DNA from: a virus
Strand: one strand, 5' to 3'
DNA length: 29,230 nt
Virus record (IMG/VR): IMGVR_UViG_3300010375_000044
Span: 1-29,230 of that record
In this document: in pieces, positions 22,344 through 29,081 of the stretch
Layout: every line of letters begins with the position of its first letter
Position numbering within the stretch: the stretch's first letter is position 1
Notes under the pieces: model-generated
The model's database searches: none
The model's input: the letters and a program-made list of their open reading frames with translations, nothing else
Told to the model about the DNA's origin: nothing
Translations under genes and position numbers: made by a program

Positions 22344-24494
22344 TTACTGCTCTGCCCCTTGGGTTGTCGCCTGTGCAACTTGAGCAGCTTCCTGCTGCTG
22401 TGCGGCGTCCTGAGCGCTCTGTGCGCTTTGGTGGCCCGCCTGCTGATCTGTTAGCTGCGCTTGGTTCTGGGCCTGCTGCTGGCCTTGTGCGAGCGCCTGA
22501 GCGTGTTCCTGTGCAGACATAGCCGCATCGTGAGCCTGCGAGTGCAATTGCTTGGCGAACTCTTCAACGAATGCCAGACGCTCATCCAGTCTTTGCGCCT
22601 TGGTGTTGATCTCGGCAACAGCCAACTGCGCTTGCAGCTTCTTGTCTTCAAGCGCCATGTCTGCCTGGAACTTCGCGGCAACTTCCTGCAGTCTGTTCTG
22701 GCCCTCTTGCATCTTGGCTGCCCGCTCAAACTGGAGCTTCTGGAGCTCTCCACCCAACGCCTGCATCTGCTGTTGAGCCTGGGCAAGCATGGCCTGAGCC
22801 TGTTCCGGCGTCTGGTCGCCATGATCCTGCAGTGGAGGCGGCAGCATCTTGTGCAGACGCTCTGCGATCTGGTCTGCGCCCGCAAGGTCGGACTGTTGAA
22901 AGAAAATGTCGCCGATGACGTGAATGAGATCGGGGGCGCTCTGCAGAACCTGCTGCATCGTGTCGAACGATTCAGCGCGTTTCGAGTCGAACGCCTGCCC
23001 CATCGAAACGACATACGACATTTTTGCGCCAGCAACCTTGTAATGCTTGATCTTTCCGGGGGATTCCTCGTATGCCTTGTTGATCGTGACTACTTTTTGC
23101 TTCTCGTCTTCGCCCAGAATCTCAATCTCGCGCTCTGTATCGTAAATCTTCGGCACTACTTCAGCGATAATGTCGCCGCCCTGCTTGAAAGAGCGTGCAA
23201 GGTTGTCTATGTAGTGCATCGTAGTGAGATTGGCCTGATCTCTGCGGGCTAGAATCGCTTTGCCGCTCGTCTCATTAGCCTGATTGCCGAGCGATGCATC
23301 GAAGATCCCGGTTGTGGCCTTCATATCATCCACTTCCTGCGCAACAAAGGCAGAAAGCGATGCGATGGGAGGCTCAAATGTCTGTCTTTGCGGAGGCGGG
23401 GCGGGTCTGCCTCCTGCATCGACCACGTTGTATTCGAGTACCGTTGCCGTGGTGTTGGCATTCTCCCACTGTTGCTGCTTGCCGCTGGGAATCTGGCCTA
23501 CTGCCATGATCCAGGGAGAAATGGGAGCTATCGAAAGCGTCTCGGCAATGCGCGATTTCGTGTAGTTGAGGAGCTGCTGAGCGGCTTTCTGCGGGCGCAC
23601 CACTGAGAACAACTGAGGCTTGCCCTCGATGATCATCTGCTTGCCCAGAACCGGAATAATCGGGATAGTCGAGCCTACCCAGTCATACTCTTCCAACACT
23701 TCCATGCCGTTGATCTTGGAGCATTTGACTGGCGGCTTCGGCCTTCTCTGGCGCGACTTGGTTTTGCCTGCTTTCGGCTGTGCTTCATCGTCATCATCTG
23801 AAGCCTGAGCCTGCTCGACGTACCAATACTCAGCAATGCGAACCGAGTCAGAGCCAACCCAGCCTTCCGAATCCTTCTCTGCTTCCGCCCAGTCCAAGGA
23901 CGCAAGAGACGATTTCGGATACTGCAGCTTGTACTCTTCTTTCGGCACGTCCTCAACCACGAAGGCAAAGAACACCTTGCGATTGAAGCACGAAGGAACC
24001 AGCACGCCATAGATTGTCAGCGGGTCGTAAACCGGAACAACCTTGAGCTCTAGTTCGTCGCCCTCGTCATAGGCGTAATCGGTCAGAAAGCGGTAATAGC
24101 CAAACGAACCGCCTGCCGAGTATTCAATGGCCGTTTCATAAGCAACTTGAGCCTGCGAATCGTACTGGATGTAGCGTGCCAGTCCTTCCAGAATCTCCGC
24201 AGTGTCCTTGTCCTGATCCAACCTGGGCGCGAACTTAATGGTCGGCTTCTTTTGCCGCGCTTCGTTCGATACCTGCTGCACAAAGGTATGACAGCGAGGA
24301 AACGACATAGCAGGACGCTTGGCGGCGCGTCTCTGCTCTTTGATCACAGGGTCCCACTGCTCATCCCCATCGGGAGAGGCGAACTTTAGATCGTGGGCGA
24401 ACTTCTTGCGGAGGTCCTTTTCGTCCTCTGCTGCAGCAGCGAAGCGCTTACGCGCCCGCGCTAGAAATTCGTCTTTCTTGCTATCTTCCGACAA
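22344..24494 (-). CDS. Portal protein, P22 gp1 family
   Basis: The 716-residue product is close in length to P22 portal (725). It begins with charged helices, then LKFASPDGDEQWDP and RPAMSFPRCHTFVQQVSNEA (about 60-79), which fit P22-type portals. The region WVGSDSVRIAEYWYVEQA (about 193-210) and FEPPIASLSAFVAQEVDDM (about 378-396) are also typical. The last 190 residues are a Gln/Ala-rich coiled coil like the P22 portal barrel, here with an even more Gln-rich end. It starts at TTG 24494, supported by GGAGA 4-5 bases upstream. The portal forms the dodecameric channel for DNA packaging and tail attachment. Confidence 0.9.
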   Translation of the reverse strand: MSEDSKKDEFLARARKRFAAAAEDEKDLRKKFAHDLKFASPDGDEQWDPVIKEQRRAAKRPAMSFPRCHTFVQQVSNEARQKKPTIKFAPRLDQDKDTAEILEGLARYIQYDSQAQVAYETAIEYSAGGSFGYYRFLTDYAYDEGDELELKVVPVYDPLTIYGVLVPSCFNRKVFFAFVVEDVPKEEYKLQYPKSSLASLDWAEAEKDSEGWVGSDSVRIAEYWYVEQAQASDDDDEAQPKAGKTKSRQRRPKPPVKCSKINGMEVLEEYDWVGSTIPIIPVLGKQMIIEGKPQLFSVVRPQKAAQQLLNYTKSRIAETLSIAPISPWIMAVGQIPSGKQQQWENANTTATVLEYNVVDAGGRPAPPPQRQTFEPPIASLSAFVAQEVDDMKATTGIFDASLGNQANETSGKAILARRDQANLTTMHYIDNLARSFKQGGDIIAEVVPKIYDTEREIEILGEDEKQKVVTINKAYEESPGKIKHYKVAGAKMSYVVSMGQAFDSKRAESFDTMQQVLQSAPDLIHVIGDIFFQQSDLAGADQIAERLHKMLPPPLQDHGDQTPEQAQAMLAQAQQQMQALGGELQKLQFERAAKMQEGQNRLQEVAAKFQADMALEDKKLQAQLAVAEINTKAQRLDERLAFVEEFAKQLHSQAHDAAMSAQEHAQALAQGQQQAQNQAQLTDQQAGHQSAQSAQDAAQQQEAAQVAQATTQGAEQ

Positions 24495-24533
24495 TGCGTC
24501 TCCAGAGTGCTTCTAAAGCAACAGCGGTGTAGT

Positions 24534-24722
24534 TCAATTTTCCGCATCCTCATCGGACAGCACGGAAGCGATAGACATCCACACGCTTGCTACACACTTC
24601 GCATGGCGTCGATCACGCTCGATGATGCGCTGCATAGCGGCGTTTACCTCGCCAGGAGGGAAGATGAGTCCCAGACGTGCAATGACCGCCGCTTCTTCGG
24701 CTATTTGCTGGATAACGTCCAT
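24534..24722 (-). CDS. Small hypothetical protein upstream of the portal gene
   Basis: The 62-residue, mainly helical product (MDVIQQIAEEAAVIARLGLI...) starts at ATG 24722, overlapping the previous stop as TGATG; the in-frame GTG 24725 is an alternative. It has an Arg-rich middle (RIIERDRRHAK) and an acidic end. It lies in a run of four small genes between the large terminase and portal. Function unknown. Confidence 0.55.
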   Translation of the reverse strand: MDVIQQIAEEAAVIARLGLIFPPGEVNAAMQRIIERDRRHAKCVASVWMSIASVLSDEDAEN

Positions 24723-24970
24723 CACTTCTCTGCTTTCTTGCGGATGTCCGCTGCCACGTCAGGCTTGATGAAGGATTTCGTTGCGTCGGCAGTGCGCTGC
24801 GCATTGGCCTGCTTGTTCATGTCGGCAATGGCTTTGTCATGGTCGCTCGGAGTAGGAGCGGAGACGTGCTTCGACCACATGTCCTTCATGCCCTGAATGA
24901 AGGTGTCGCCAGTGATGAACTTGTGAAACGTGTCGGCGAGCCCGCCTGCTATGCCGTTCTGATCTTCCAT
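24722..24970 (-). CDS. Small hypothetical protein, packaging cluster
   Basis: The 82-residue product is helical and Ala/Lys/Asp-rich, with aromatic residues in the N-terminal half (FHKFITGDTFIQGMKDMW). The start codon follows the stop of the 58-residue gene without a gap and the end overlaps the next start, so it is part of a coupled string. No signal or membrane segment is seen. The family is not recognised. Confidence 0.6.
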   Translation of the reverse strand: MEDQNGIAGGLADTFHKFITGDTFIQGMKDMWSKHVSAPTPSDHDKAIADMNKQANAQRTADATKSFIKPDVAADIRKKAEK

Positions 24971-25147
24971 CTACTTGCCTCCCTTGGCCTTCGCACGGAT
25001 GCGGGCTGCAGCAGCGGGGCTGATTCTAGAGGGCAGCTTCATGCCTTTTGAGGCACTGTTCCACTCACCAACATCAACCCCCTGCTTTTCGAGCTTGGAG
25101 CGGTTTGCGTTGAAGTAGCGCTCTTGCGCCACTGACTTGTAGGGCAT
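24971..25147 (-). CDS. Small conserved-type phage protein (58 residues)
   Basis: This short ORF begins MPYKSVAQERYFNANRSKLE and continues with QGVDVGEWNSASKG and a Lys/Ala/Arg-rich tail ending AKAKGGK. The pattern of an aromatic YFN near the start, then LExQGVDVxEWNxASKG, is one I associate with small phage proteins located near packaging genes, often unannotated because of their size. It fits between the neighbours with a 3-base gap before and none after. Basic composition suggests nucleic-acid or capsid contact, but the role is unknown. Confidence 0.7.
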   Translation of the reverse strand: MPYKSVAQERYFNANRSKLEKQGVDVGEWNSASKGMKLPSRISPAAAARIRAKAKGGK

Positions 25148-25150
25148 GGA

Positions 25151-25507
25151 TTAGACAGTGGGAGCAGGCGATGCCGGCGTCGCAGCGCTCAGGTTCTGAA
25201 TATCCGTCTGCGCGGTGGCAAGCTGCGATTTGAGAGTATTCACGGCATCGAGTACGGCTGGATCTTCCGAAGACGCGCCGGAATTGGCAAGCGCGGCTGC
25301 AGCGGCGTTAACCGCATCGGTGAGGTTGTTGACGACGGTTGCAAAGTCGGTTGCGAACTGCTGAAGAGCAGCGAGGCCGGGGAGTGCTGTGCTCATGGCG
25401 TGTTTGATCTCCTGTAGGATTTGGTTGGTCTTTCGTGATTCGTTCACTAAGTGCTTAAGTAGGCGATCTTGGCTGTGATCTTGCTCATCAATGATGATGA
25501 ATTCCAT
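25151..25507 (-). CDS. Hypothetical helical protein after the large terminase
   Basis: The 118-residue product starts at the ATG that directly follows the terminase stop. The N-terminal 35 residues are charged (DEQDHSQDRLLKHLVNESRK), followed by Ala/Thr/Leu-rich amphipathic helices (40-75, 83-105) and a Pro/Ala tail ending PTV. An internal ATG at 25396 with GGAG about 12 bases upstream could give a shorter 81-residue form. Coiled-coil trimer or decoration-type proteins look like this, but there is no direct evidence. Confidence 0.6.
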   Translation of the reverse strand: MEFIIIDEQDHSQDRLLKHLVNESRKTNQILQEIKHAMSTALPGLAALQQFATDFATVVNNLTDAVNAAAAALANSGASSEDPAVLDAVNTLKSQLATAQTDIQNLSAATPASPAPTV

Positions 25508-26842
25508 TTATGCCATCCATCCATCGGAACCCGAGCGGTAGTACTGCTCAACTACCGGCTCAGACTGTCTTTCCGGTTCCCTAATACCTACTGCTAAAGT
25601 TCGGAGTGCATCTGCTGGGTGTGAGGCGTCGTCATGCAATGGCTGACTACGCGGAACCGATGTGTTCACGGCTTTCACTTCGATCGGCGGACCCCATTGA
25701 TAGCGGCGGAGAAGCGTGAGGCCTTCGTCGCACAACGACTTGTCAAAGTACATCTGCGGGAATAGGGTTCTGACCGCGTTGATGCCGTGATGAACCTCAA
25801 GCCTGCGAACCACGCGAACCTTGAATCCATTGGCCCGCATGATGTCTTCGATCGACTTTCCAGTGCCGAGTTCCTTTGTTGCGCCGTCCCAGGGAAGCCA
25901 GCACGTTCCGATCACATATCCCCAGGTCTGCACTTCCTTGAGGTAATAGCCAATTGCCTGATGGTCGTCCTGAAAGTAGCGAAGCAAGCGAGTATCAAAA
26001 GGTGTACGCTGTGCTGCCCAGATTGCCACCCGATCGCCAAAGCCAAGGTCAAAGAACAGGTCAACTGGCTGCATGGGATCGTAAGGCACGTTCCGAATCC
26101 TGCCCTCGTTCTCCGCTGCGATCAGTTCGGCCTTGTAGATCGCCCCTTCAACTGTCGAGCGCGTTGCGCCCTCGTACACGTGGTGAAAGGTGTCTGGATC
26201 TCTTTCCTTCAGCGTCTCAATCTTTGCCTTCGACTCATCCGACAGCCAGACATTGTCTTTGTAGCTCGTCTTAACAGTCACAGCGCCTTTGGGCGGATGA
26301 ATGACGAAATCCTGATAGACGGGATCGCCTTCCAAGTCAGGATTGAGCGACCACCAGATCTCAGACCCAGGCTTACGAATCGTCGGCAGCAGAATGGTTA
26401 AGCTTCTGCGTGATACCGTGCTGGCCTCTTCCCCCCAGAAGATGTCGATGGCTTCGTAAGACTTGATGGAGCTAACCGTTTGCTTGCGGAGGCCGCAGAA
26501 TACGAACTCAGTGCCGTTCTTTCCCCTAATCTCTGATTGCAAGGGTGTGTAGAACGATTCGAGGCCCAAGCGCACAATCTGATCTGTTAGCAGCTGATGA
26601 ACCGATTCCCTAATCGAGTCCATCGTCTCGCGTCCGCACAGGATACGCAGCGGATTTGGCCAGCCCGGTATTGAGCCTGTGCCCAGAAGTAAGAGAGCTT
26701 GCGCGATTGACCAGCTCTTAACTCCATCTCTGCCGCCATACAGTGTTTTGTAGGGGTGGTGCTCAAAGAGGAAGGCGAGCTTGTCTAGGAACTGGACCTT
26801 GGCTCTTGCTGGCTCGACTTGGGCGGTTTGCACTGGAAGCAT
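25508..26842 (-). CDS. terL: Terminase large subunit
   Basis: The 444-residue DNA-packaging motor has an N-terminal ATPase domain with a Walker A-like loop GGRDGVKS (36-43), a Walker B DIFWGEEA (133-140) with catalytic Glu, and a C-terminal RNase H-like nuclease with FDLGFGD (264-270), LPWDG (316-320) and DDASHPADALR (404-414). These acidic residues would bind the nuclease metals. The Walker A differs from the usual GGRGSGKS in having Val where Gly is normal before Lys; similar Ala variants exist in phage terminases. It overlaps the zinc-ribbon gene by 58 bases. Length is near P22 gp2 (499). Confidence 0.95.
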   Translation of the reverse strand: MLPVQTAQVEPARAKVQFLDKLAFLFEHHPYKTLYGGRDGVKSWSIAQALLLLGTGSIPGWPNPLRILCGRETMDSIRESVHQLLTDQIVRLGLESFYTPLQSEIRGKNGTEFVFCGLRKQTVSSIKSYEAIDIFWGEEASTVSRRSLTILLPTIRKPGSEIWWSLNPDLEGDPVYQDFVIHPPKGAVTVKTSYKDNVWLSDESKAKIETLKERDPDTFHHVYEGATRSTVEGAIYKAELIAAENEGRIRNVPYDPMQPVDLFFDLGFGDRVAIWAAQRTPFDTRLLRYFQDDHQAIGYYLKEVQTWGYVIGTCWLPWDGATKELGTGKSIEDIMRANGFKVRVVRRLEVHHGINAVRTLFPQMYFDKSLCDEGLTLLRRYQWGPPIEVKAVNTSVPRSQPLHDDASHPADALRTLAVGIREPERQSEPVVEQYYRSGSDGWMA

Positions 26843-27066
26843 CGACAGTTGAACGGATGAAGCTGTTTCAGCGGAACCAGCGGGACAGGTTTAGATTCCG
26901 AATTGGCATTCCACCGCCGAGTCCTGCATTTCCTATTTGGGCAGTGCGTTGGAACCCGCTCGTTGACCTTCAGCCACACATACCCGCAAACATCGCAAAT
27001 CCACGCTTCAGCTGTCGTTGATCCCATGTGCGCATTGTACACAGCATCTGTGCGCAATGTACACAC
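26785..27066 (-). CDS. Zinc-ribbon protein between the terminase subunits
   Basis: Frame open from GTG 27066 (93 residues) or ATG 27027 (80 residues). It has a zinc-ribbon pattern CDVCGY (24-29) and CPNRKC (42-47), plus a second Cys cluster HPFNCRCFQC (70-79). The zinc ribbon and basic residues suggest DNA or RNA binding. GTG overlaps the small-terminase stop by one base, whereas ATG 27027 leaves a 38-base gap filled by a tandem repeat; neither has a clear ribosome site. The gene ends inside the large-terminase gene. A role in packaging is a guess from position. Confidence 0.65.
   Translation of the reverse strand: MCTLRTDAVYNAHMGSTTAEAWICDVCGYVWLKVNERVPTHCPNRKCRTRRWNANSESKPVPLVPLKQLHPFNCRCFQCKPPKSSQQEPRSSS
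27027..27065. repeat. Tandem 17-base dyad repeat at the small-terminase 3' end
   Basis: Two direct copies of TGTGCGCAWTGTACACA (27027-27043 and 27049-27065) differ at one base and have a 22-base period, about two helical turns. Each copy is itself a near dyad (TGTG...CACA arms, 6 of 8 pairs). This looks like a protein-binding site rather than chance; an operator or a packaging (pac-like) site for the small terminase are the two main options. Confidence 0.65.
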
Positions 27067-27434
27067 TACTGCGGGTTCGGCTTCACAAACTCAACCGTGA
27101 TTGCTGCCTGGATCGGCGGGAGATCGTCTGCGCCACCTAAAGCCAGCTTGTCAGTCCAGCCGTAATTCTTGAGCGCAAATATCGCGCCGGTTGGATTGTT
27201 GCTAAATAGCCTGTTTTCAGCGTAATTCTCGCAAACGCTCTTCAACTCTTTTACCGCGTCAGAAAACTCGGAGCGCTTACCATATTCAATGAGAGATTCA
27301 CGCGAACTCAATCCGAGAGCTAAAACCAGTCCAGTCACCAAGATAGGTTGTTCTTTAGCTTTGCATTCATCGAAATAGGCGTAACCCCGATTCAACATTT
27401 CTTCCGGGGATTCGATAATGCGGGGTCTAGGCAT
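27066..27434 (-). CDS. terS: Terminase small subunit (P22 gp3-like)
   Basis: The 122-residue protein has a likely helix-turn-helix region (ILVTGLVLALGLSSRESLIE, 31-50) and the stretch NNPTGAIFALKNYGWTDK (79-96), a hallmark of small terminases of the gp3 type, where the segment follows the oligomerisation helices. It recognises the packaging start on concatemeric DNA and loads the large subunit, encoded just downstream. It overlaps the stop of the previous gene by 8 bases (ATGCCTAG). P22 gp3 is 162 residues. Confidence 0.85.
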   Translation of the reverse strand: MPRPRIIESPEEMLNRGYAYFDECKAKEQPILVTGLVLALGLSSRESLIEYGKRSEFSDAVKELKSVCENYAENRLFSNNPTGAIFALKNYGWTDKLALGGADDLPPIQAAITVEFVKPNPQ

Positions 27435-27849
27435 GTGCTTGGCAGAACTGGTTGGCCTGTTTCAGCAGGGCAAAGGATTGACGGGTTGAGGCTTGTGCGT
27501 TTGGAGCAGGCTTGAAGATGAGGCCGGGGAGCTCAGCGTAGATCGGCTTTTTGACCATTTTGGCTTTCCCGTCTTTGCTGATGACTTCAACCCAATAAAA
27601 CATGCCTTCTTGCTGCCTAGCTGCTTGCGAGCGTCTCTGCACGATCTGTGCGAGATTCAAGTCTCTAATGCTCTTTCCTTGCACAACCCATTCAGAAACG
27701 CAGTTTTCTATGCGTCCTTCGGCTTGACGGACTTTCAGATAGCACTTGGTTGTCAGGTTGAGCACACGAGCAGATGCCAAGACTCCTCCAGAGACTCTAA
27801 GGGCTTTGGTTGTCACACTTGACCCAACTTTTGACCCTGAGTCGGGCAT
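27427..27849 (-). CDS. Hypothetical protein, first gene of the late operon
   Basis: ATG 27849 gives 140 residues: a Ser/Val/Thr-rich start, a region with two Cys and AEGRIENCVSEWVVQGKS, then an Arg/Gln-rich helix (61-81) and a beta-like segment FYWVEVISKDGKAK. The frame is open up to 28185, but the longer form would cross a promoter that fits 25 bases upstream of this ATG, so the short form is preferred. No ribosome site is obvious. It overlaps the small-terminase start by 8 bases. No family is recognised. Confidence 0.6.
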   Translation of the reverse strand: MPDSGSKVGSSVTTKALRVSGGVLASARVLNLTTKCYLKVRQAEGRIENCVSEWVVQGKSIRDLNLAQIVQRRSQAARQQEGMFYWVEVISKDGKAKMVKKPIYAELPGLIFKPAPNAQASTRQSFALLKQANQFCQAHA

Positions 27850-27880
27850 CACAGGACAGCTAAAGGGGGTTGCAAGAGCA

Positions 27881-27908
27881 AATATAAAGCGTTTGTAGAT
27901 GGTGTCAA
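27881..27908 (-). promoter_or_regulatory. Strong sigma70-like promoter for the late operon
   Basis: Read leftwards, a perfect -35 TTGACA (27908-27903) and a -10 TATATT (27886-27881) are separated by 16 bases. Transcription would begin near 27874, about 25 bases before ATG 27849. It faces the packaging and structural genes and is the best promoter seen in the window. Confidence 0.75.
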
Positions 27909-27916
27909 GCACAAAA

Positions 27917-27932
27917 CGTTCCACGTGGAAAC
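27917..27932. promoter_or_regulatory. parS-like palindrome upstream of the late promoter
   Basis: CGTTCCACGTGGAAAC contains a perfect 12-base palindrome TTCCACGTGGAA (27919-27930) and matches 13 of 16 bases of the parS-type site TGTTCCACGTGGAACA known from chromosomal ParB proteins. Its centre is about 50 bases upstream of the expected start, so it could equally be the site of a dimeric activator or repressor. The match is imperfect and no parB gene is in the window. Confidence 0.45.
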
Positions 27933-27967
27933 ATTTGAGCATCATATGTGCAGGAGAACTCTGGAAA

Positions 27968-28168
27968 ATGCTAAGCCTACTGATTTCTCTGCTGATTCTC
28001 TGCCTGATCCTGGGCATCGTCTGGTGGATTATCACCATGATTCCCGTTCCAGCTCCGATGGTCTGGGTTGTGCGCGTGATCTTCGCGATCATTTGCCTGA
28101 TTGCGCTTATCTCGCTGCTGACTGGATCTTGGGCATTCCCGGTGTTTGGGCATGGCGTTCTGCGGTGA
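27968..28168 (+). CDS. Small membrane protein with two hydrophobic segments
   Basis: ATG 27968 has AGGAG 11 bases upstream and gives a 66-residue product with two very hydrophobic segments (about 1-23 and 31-53), separated by the short turn IPVPAP. Small proteins of this shape are widespread in bacteria and phages with no firm function. The longer ORF start at 27899 lies inside the control region and is rejected. It is transcribed rightwards, away from the late operon, so it is probably not part of the lysis cassette, although a holin or antiholin role is possible. Confidence 0.65.
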   Translation: MLSLLISLLILCLILGIVWWIITMIPVPAPMVWVVRVIFAIICLIALISLLTGSWAFPVFGHGVLR

Positions 28169-28408
28169 GCAATCCGGAACAGCAACTCAGAATTGATCTT
28201 GCTACGTTCTTTGCATGGGCATCCATGAGCTGCTGTTTCTCATCAACCGAAACAAACTTGAGAGAGCTTTCGGGGCCGATGCATGCAATTCAAACCACAA
28301 GTCCGACTCCTCATCCATGTTCAGCACAGCAATGGGCTTAAATCAGAGCGAGTGCTCATCTTCCCCGAGCGCCGATACTCCATGCTGCCCACTACAAGAC
28401 GAGAGACG
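28169..28408. other. Region without a convincing gene, possible gene remnant
   Basis: This 240-base stretch lies between the convergent ends of the plus-strand membrane gene and the minus-strand zinc gene cluster. No reading frame has a good ribosome site. On the minus strand, a 38-codon ORF (28202-28318, MDEESDLWFELHASAPKALS...) and, in another frame, a protein-like stretch KFVSVDEKQQLMDAHAKNVA overlap in a way that suggests a frameshifted small gene. A plus-strand 65-codon frame (28215-28412) looks less natural. No terminator hairpin with a T run is seen. Confidence 0.35.
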
Positions 28409-28606
28409 CTAAAAGCGGTGCCGCCTCGCTCCTAAAGTCTGATCGTCATTGCCTCTGAGGTGATGATCTCTCATCAGCAGGCCGGCGATCGACTGTTGCA
28501 GCTTCTTATCCCTTGCTGCTGCTGCAAAGGCTTCCTTTTCATGCAGTTTGCAGAAGCCTTCATCGTTTACGTGGCGCAATGCTACTGCTCCGCAAAAACA
28601 GGTCAT
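28409..28606 (-). CDS. Small Cys/His zinc-binding-type protein
   Basis: ATG 28606 (AGGAGGGG just upstream, ATGA overlap with the previous gene) gives 65 residues beginning MTCFCGAVALRHV then GFCKLHEKEAFAAA: a CxC...CxxH pattern that fits a small zinc finger. The rest is a helix and an Arg/His-rich tail. The longer frame to 28654 lies inside the previous gene and is rejected. It is the last gene of the right-edge cluster. Function unknown. Confidence 0.65.
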   Translation of the reverse strand: MTCFCGAVALRHVNDEGFCKLHEKEAFAAAARDKKLQQSIAGLLMRDHHLRGNDDQTLGARRHRF

Positions 28607-28887
28607 TTCCCCTCCTGTGGGGCTGGCCGTGTGGCCCGCCGAAGTAGCTGGCAAACGTCTGCTACGGCCATAAGCCCGCAGTTGCTCAGGTCGTCCTCGG
28701 GGATTTCTTGCAGCATCGTCAGCGCTGTCTTCATCTCCCGTTGCAGCGCCTCGACTTGTGCCTCCAATTCAGCTTCGCGAGTACTCCGCATGGCTGGCCA
28801 CCATTCCTGTATAGGCCGCGTCATTTGCTCTATCCTTTCTGCGCTCGTCAAACCATCGTGTCCGCGTTCATCTTCTATCTGGCTCAT
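28603..28887 (-). CDS. Hypothetical coiled-coil protein
   Basis: The 94-residue product starts after a strong GGGGAGGGGAGAG ribosome site and overlaps both neighbours by four bases (ATGA at each end). It has a charged N-terminus, a conserved-looking WWPAM, then a coiled coil (REAELEAQVEALQREMKTAL, about 38-57) and a Cys-containing helical end. No family is recognised. It belongs to the same early-type cluster as the zinc proteins around it. Confidence 0.65.
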   Translation of the reverse strand: MSQIEDERGHDGLTSAERIEQMTRPIQEWWPAMRSTREAELEAQVEALQREMKTALTMLQEIPEDDLSNCGLMAVADVCQLLRRATRPAPQEGK

Positions 28888-29081
28888 CTCTCCCCTCCCC
28901 TATCTGGGCCGACATCTGGCTTATCGCTCCCGCAACTCATGCATTTCCATGCTTCCACTAGCACTCTTCCTTTGAGCGGGTTGCTGAATCGATTCGGCAC
29001 CATAATGGCTCCGCAGATCGAACACGTTGGATTGCCATCCAATTCTGGATGTGACACTGAAAGATATCCGCAAAATGTCAC
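28884..29081 (-). CDS. Small zinc-ribbon protein
   Basis: The 65-residue product from GTG 29081 overlaps the upstream gene by GTGA and has GGAGGGGAGAG upstream. It carries CSIC (21-24) and CMSC (47-50) pairs, the spacing of a zinc ribbon, with FSNPLKGR and VEAWKC between them. Similar small ribbons occur in phage early regions and are often of unknown function; nucleic-acid binding is likely. Confidence 0.7.
   Translation of the reverse strand: MTFCGYLSVSHPELDGNPTCSICGAIMVPNRFSNPLKGRVLVEAWKCMSCGSDKPDVGPDRGGER

Noticed and set aside
22461-22800. Possibility that the Gln-rich end of the portal frame is a separate gene
   Set aside because: The frame is continuous with the portal, no internal ribosome site is seen, and P22-like portals also end in a long helical barrel.
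22461-23252. Plus-strand 263-codon frame opposite the portal gene
   Set aside because: It is a Leu-rich antisense shadow of the Gln/Ala-rich coiled coil of the portal, as expected from codon composition.
27027-27065. Tandem repeat considered as a CRISPR fragment
   Set aside because: Only two copies, a 5-base spacer and no further units; it fits an operator-type repeat instead.
27850-28185. N-terminal extension of the first late gene (252-residue reading)
   Set aside because: It crosses the consensus promoter at 27881-27908 and lies antisense to a membrane protein gene.
28340-28440. Region checked for a tRNA gene between the small-gene clusters
   Set aside because: No T-loop (GTTCRANNC) or acceptor pairing could be found; only a short GC-rich palindrome-like stretch.
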